Assembly (NCBI GenBank): GCA_034007745.1
Contig: JAVEQI010000002.1
Coordinates: forward strand, 1 to 64,000
DNA length: 64,000 nucleotides
Source: Desulforapulum sp034007745
GTDB lineage: Bacteria > Desulfobacterota > Desulfobacteria > Desulfobacterales > Desulfobacteraceae
Reading direction: 5' to 3'
In this document: piece after piece, positions 61,142 to 64,000 of the stretch
Layout: each line of letters starts with the position of its first letter
Numbering within the stretch: position 1 is the stretch's first letter
The notes under the pieces: model-generated
What the model was told of the DNA's origin: nothing
The model's input: the letters and a program-made list of their open reading frames with translations, nothing else
Databases searched by the model: none
Made by a program: the position numbers and the translations under genes

Positions 61142-63574
61142 CTAGCTCATGGAATAGGGGTCCACATCGATGCCGACGGCAACTTCCCTGTCTGCAAAGA
61201 CCTTTTTTTCGGCCAGCATGGCACGGACAAGGCGATTTAAAAGGACTGCCCGGGAACTCTTCAATAAAATCTGCCACCTGTAGCGCATGGCTATCTTCGG
61301 GATACCCGCCTCGATGGGGCCGAGGATCTGAACGAGGCGGCCGTTCTCACCGTCCTGCTCAACCAGGCGTTTGCAGGTTTCCCCGGCAAAAAGGGCATGG
61401 GCCTTGACCCTCTCCTTGTCTGTCCCCGATATTTTCAACTGGATAATCCTGGACAGGGGAGGATAGGCAAGCCCCCTTCTAAATGGCATCTCCTTTTCGT
61501 AGAACTCGACAAAATCCTGGTTTTTAGAAGCCTCGATGCTGAAATGATCCGGGGTGTAAGTCTGCATGATCACCCGCCCCTTTCGATCGCCCCGGCCTGC
61601 CCTTCCCGCCACCTGGGCCAGGAGTTGAAAGGTTCTTTCCCCAGCCCTGAAATCGGGAAAATTCAACGAAAGATCCGCACAGATCACCCCGACCAGGGTG
61701 ATAAAGGGGAAATCATGGCCTTTGGCAAGCATCTGGGTGCCAATGATGATGTCCACGGTTCTATGCTTTACCTTCTTCAGAATGGAGACCATGGCGCCTT
61801 TTTTAGCGCTGGTATCCTGGTCAAGCCTTGCCACCCTTGCCTCGGGGAAAAGCGTCTGAAGCATGCCTTCGATGCGTTCCGTGCCAAACCCCAGGGGTTT
61901 GATCCGTTTAGCTCCGCACTTGGGACAGGGGGTGTTCATGGATATGGAAAACCCGCACAGATGGCAACGAAACTGATTTGTGTCCATGTGAAGGGTCATG
62001 GTCAAATCGCAGAACCTGCACTTTACAGGTTCGTTGCAGGCCTGGCACACGGGGTAGGTTGCAAAACCCCGACGGTTTAAAAAAATAAGGGCCTGCTCCC
62101 CCCGTTCAAGGCAGAGACCGACACCCCTTGCAAGCTCGGGGGTGATGATCCTCTCGATTCCCCGAAAATCCTTGTAGCGCTTGAGATCCACAAGCTCAAT
62201 TTCCGGCAGGGGATTCTGGTTGACACGGCAGGTCAGCTTCAGCTCCTTGAAGCGTCCCTCACACACGTTGTAGTAGGACTGAACAGACGGGGTCGCAGAC
62301 CCCAGAACCACAGGGATATTATCGATTCTGGCCCGGACAACGGCGATGTCACGGGCGTTATAGCGAAGGCCGGTCTCTTGCTTGTAGGAGGTGTCATGCT
62401 CCTCATCCACAATGATGATTCCCAGGCGGCTGATGGGGGCAAATACTGACGACCGAACCCCGATCACAATGACGGCGTCACCGATCATGATCCGGTTCCA
62501 CTGATCAAGGCGCTCCCCCATTGTGAGACCGCTGTGGAGCACGGCAATCTTTTTCCCGAACCTTGCCCTGAAGCGTCGTTCCGTCTGGGATATGAGGGAA
62601 ATTTCGGGCACGAGGACGAGGGCCCCCTGCCCCCGGTCCAGGACCTCGGTCACAAGGCGCATGTACACCTCTGTCTTGCCGCTGCCCGTTACGCCGGATA
62701 GAAGATACCTGGAAAACCCCTTATCCATCTCAGACACCACCTGGGCAACAACCTCTGCCTGCTCGACAAGAAGCTTCGGCGGCACGTCCGGATCCACGGG
62801 ATCACCCAGGGGATCCCTGAACACCTGACGCTCACGGATCTCAAGGAACCCATCCTCCACAAGGAGCTTGACAAGTCTCGGAGCCGTTGGCACCTCCTTT
62901 TTTAGAAGGGTCAGGGAGATCTCCCGCCTTTCCCGAACTATATTTAGGATCTCTTTTCGCTTGGCCGAGAGCCTGTTCCCGGTTTCCGACTGCCCCGTGG
63001 ATGAGATAAACTTTTCGGTCTTCATCTGAATCTGATCTTTCTTCAGCTGCGCTGCCTGCTCGATCACCCCTTGTTTAAGCAGCCGGCGCACAAGGGCCGA
63101 AGGATTTTTCCCCCTGGCTTTGATGCTCTTGACCGAGACAGCTCCTTTTTTCTTCAACAGCGCAACGAACTCCTGCTCTTCCGGGGAAAGAAGGGCAAGG
63201 TCAGGCTGTTCTCCCCCATTTTCTGCAAGGGATATAAACGAAACATCATACCGGTTAAGCCCCCTTGGAAGGGCCGCCTTGATCACCTCCCCCAGGGGGT
63301 GGATATAATAATCGGAGACCCATTTAAAGAGTTCGATCATGGCGGGGTGGAAAAGGGGGGCCTCATCCAGGACATCTTGGATGGGCTTTGTCTTGAATCC
63401 GCTCGTTTCAAGGCCCGGCCCAAGGACATACCCTGTGACCCTGCGGTTTCCAAAGGGAACAAGCACCCGCATACCCGGGGCAGTCTCGCCAGCAAGGGCC
63501 AAAGGGACCTCATATATAAAGGTGCCGTGGACTGGAAGGGCAACGGCTACCTCGATGCAATTCTGATTTTTCAT
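61142..63574 (-). CDS. priA: Primosomal protein N' (replication restart helicase)
   Basis: The 810-residue PriA homologue has the N-terminal 3' DNA-binding domain, Walker A LSGVTGSGKTEVYMRL, the DEEH box (IIIVDEEHDTSYKQE), and the zinc-binding insert with eight cysteines (CQACNEPVKCRFCDLTM..., CHLCGFSISMNTPCPKCGAKRIKPLG). The helicase motifs ILIGTQ-like IIGTQMLAKGHDFPFITLVGV and QVAGRAGRGDRKGRV follow. It is slightly longer than the E. coli protein. It reloads the replisome at collapsed forks. The gene is divergent from upp. Confidence 0.95.
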   Translation of the reverse strand: MKNQNCIEVAVALPVHGTFIYEVPLALAGETAPGMRVLVPFGNRRVTGYVLGPGLETSGFKTKPIQDVLDEAPLFHPAMIELFKWVSDYYIHPLGEVIKAALPRGLNRYDVSFISLAENGGEQPDLALLSPEEQEFVALLKKKGAVSVKSIKARGKNPSALVRRLLKQGVIEQAAQLKKDQIQMKTEKFISSTGQSETGNRLSAKRKEILNIVRERREISLTLLKKEVPTAPRLVKLLVEDGFLEIRERQVFRDPLGDPVDPDVPPKLLVEQAEVVAQVVSEMDKGFSRYLLSGVTGSGKTEVYMRLVTEVLDRGQGALVLVPEISLISQTERRFRARFGKKIAVLHSGLTMGERLDQWNRIMIGDAVIVIGVRSSVFAPISRLGIIIVDEEHDTSYKQETGLRYNARDIAVVRARIDNIPVVLGSATPSVQSYYNVCEGRFKELKLTCRVNQNPLPEIELVDLKRYKDFRGIERIITPELARGVGLCLERGEQALIFLNRRGFATYPVCQACNEPVKCRFCDLTMTLHMDTNQFRCHLCGFSISMNTPCPKCGAKRIKPLGFGTERIEGMLQTLFPEARVARLDQDTSAKKGAMVSILKKVKHRTVDIIIGTQMLAKGHDFPFITLVGVICADLSLNFPDFRAGERTFQLLAQVAGRAGRGDRKGRVIMQTYTPDHFSIEASKNQDFVEFYEKEMPFRRGLAYPPLSRIIQLKISGTDKERVKAHALFAGETCKRLVEQDGENGRLVQILGPIEAGIPKIAMRYRWQILLKSSRAVLLNRLVRAMLAEKKVFADREVAVGIDVDPYSMS

Positions 63575-63707
63575 TCATCCCTTTCATCATAAAACCATGA
63601 AAATATCAACAGTACACTCATTTTTCTTGACTGGGGGACCTGTTTTTTCATATATTTACAAGATTTATCAATCAATCTCCATTAACCCGTTGAAAAAAGG
63701 AGAGAAT

Positions 63708-64000
63708 ATGCCTGTTTACGTGGAAGATCACCCCCTCATAAAGCACAAGTTAGGACTGATGCGGCAAAAGGACATTACCACCAAAGACTTCAGGGATCTT
63801 GCATCCGAGGTGGCAAGGCTTCTCACCTATGAGGCGACCAAAGACATGGAAACCGAAGTCGAAACCATCGAAGGATGGGCAGGGCCGGTTCAGGTCGAAC
63901 GGATCAAGGGGAAAAAGATCACCATTGTACCCATCCTCAGGGCAGGCCTTGGAATGATGGATGGAGTGATAGACCTTATCCCATCTGCAAAGGTGAGCGT
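63708..64000 (+). CDS. upp: Uracil phosphoribosyltransferase, 5' part
   Basis: The first 97 codons are in the window and the gene runs off the end. The start reads MPVYVEDHPLIKHKLGLMRQ, then TFxDLxxEVxRLLxYEATKD-like FRDLASEVARLLTYEATKD, and KITIVPILRAGLGMMDGVIDLIPSAKVS, all typical of Upp. It converts uracil and PRPP to UMP. AAAAGGAGAG lies directly upstream of the ATG. Confidence 0.93.
   Translation, partial: MPVYVEDHPLIKHKLGLMRQKDITTKDFRDLASEVARLLTYEATKDMETEVETIEGWAGPVQVERIKGKKITIVPILRAGLGMMDGVIDLIPSAKVS

Noticed and set aside
61397..62080. 227-codon antisense frame inside priA
   Set aside because: The opposite strand encodes conserved helicase and zinc motifs; the antisense frame has no ribosome site.
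1..64000. tRNA, rRNA and prophage genes
   Set aside because: I looked for T-loop-like motifs, rRNA-like conserved blocks and phage structural or integrase proteins and saw none.

Overview
The window looks like a chromosomal segment of a strictly anaerobic, sulfate-reducing deltaproteobacterium of the Desulfobacteraceae type (Desulfobacterium/Desulfobacula-like; this placement is inference). The grounds are a periplasmic selenocysteine formate dehydrogenase with a tetraheme cytochrome c3, DsrM/TmcC-type haem-b plus cytochrome c3 modules, double-cubane 2-hydroxyacyl-CoA dehydratase-type reductases, a RACo-like corrinoid activator, a MetV-like protein, NifX/CGGC proteins, and short palindromic intergenic repeats. 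No rRNA, tRNA or CRISPR array was seen.

Layout. 1-2.9 kb: SMR efflux protein, DUF362 ferredoxin-type protein, LysR regulator. 3.1-6.2 kb: selenium-type operon (YedE transporter, TusA/YedF-like, DUF3343, YjeF-type kinase fold), divergent from the LysR gene across a shared palindrome. 6.2-10.7 kb: a double-cubane reductase, an SsuABC-like importer whose binding protein has an in-frame UGA, and a lipoprotein. 11.1-11.7 kb: a decayed, internally deleted copy of the selenium operon. 11.7-14.1 kb: a second double-cubane reductase and its ATP-dependent activator. 14.7-17.4 kb: permease/thioredoxin/CcdA cluster with one thioredoxin broken by an ochre codon. 17.5-21.2 kb: insertion-sequence graveyard and a broken AEC carrier. 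21.4-28.8 kb: phosphoglucomutase and fdhE-fdhA(Sec)-fdhB-cytochrome c3. 29-32 kb: PBP1-type peptidoglycan synthase and a TPR lipoprotein. 33-37.6 kb: haem-b membrane protein, HdrC-like protein, cytochrome c3, MetV-like protein and BCCT transporter. 37.7-39.8 kb: MarR/dihydrolipoyl-dehydrogenase operon. 39.8-42.5 kb: HMP/thiamine-type ABC importer under a TPP riboswitch. 42.7-47.2 kb: BaiN/HI0933 flavoprotein, frameshifted GcvH-like gene, SelD-N-domain-like flavoprotein and a rhodanese-rubrerythrin fusion whose catalytic Cys codon is UGA. 47.5-54 kb: RACo-like protein, two NifX-type proteins with Gly-rich tails, CGGC protein, kinase-like protein, UspA protein, broken metallo-beta-lactamase. 54-64 kb: MBL hydrolase, DAHP synthase with a Trp-Trp-Trp leader peptide and attenuator, EEP phosphatase, GlnQ-type ATPase, ADP-forming acyl-CoA synthetase, YbaK deacylase, PriA, and the start of upp.

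How the parts fit. Selenium is the recurring theme. There is a selenium-transport-type operon with its regulator, at least two credible selenoproteins (FdhA and the Sec-rhodanese), a third in-frame UGA with a SECIS-like hairpin in an ABC binding protein, and a flavoprotein of the type fused to SelD elsewhere. The most novel-looking unit is the pair of double-cubane reductases around an ABC importer, beside the selenium operon and its relic. It suggests ATP-driven reduction of an imported small molecule, but the substrate is unknown. A second striking unit is the haem-b/HdrC/cytochrome c3/MetV/BCCT cluster, which may couple methyl-group metabolism of a betaine-like compound to the membrane electron chain. 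The window also holds many disrupted genes away from IS elements, so either genome decay is active or the assembly carries indels.
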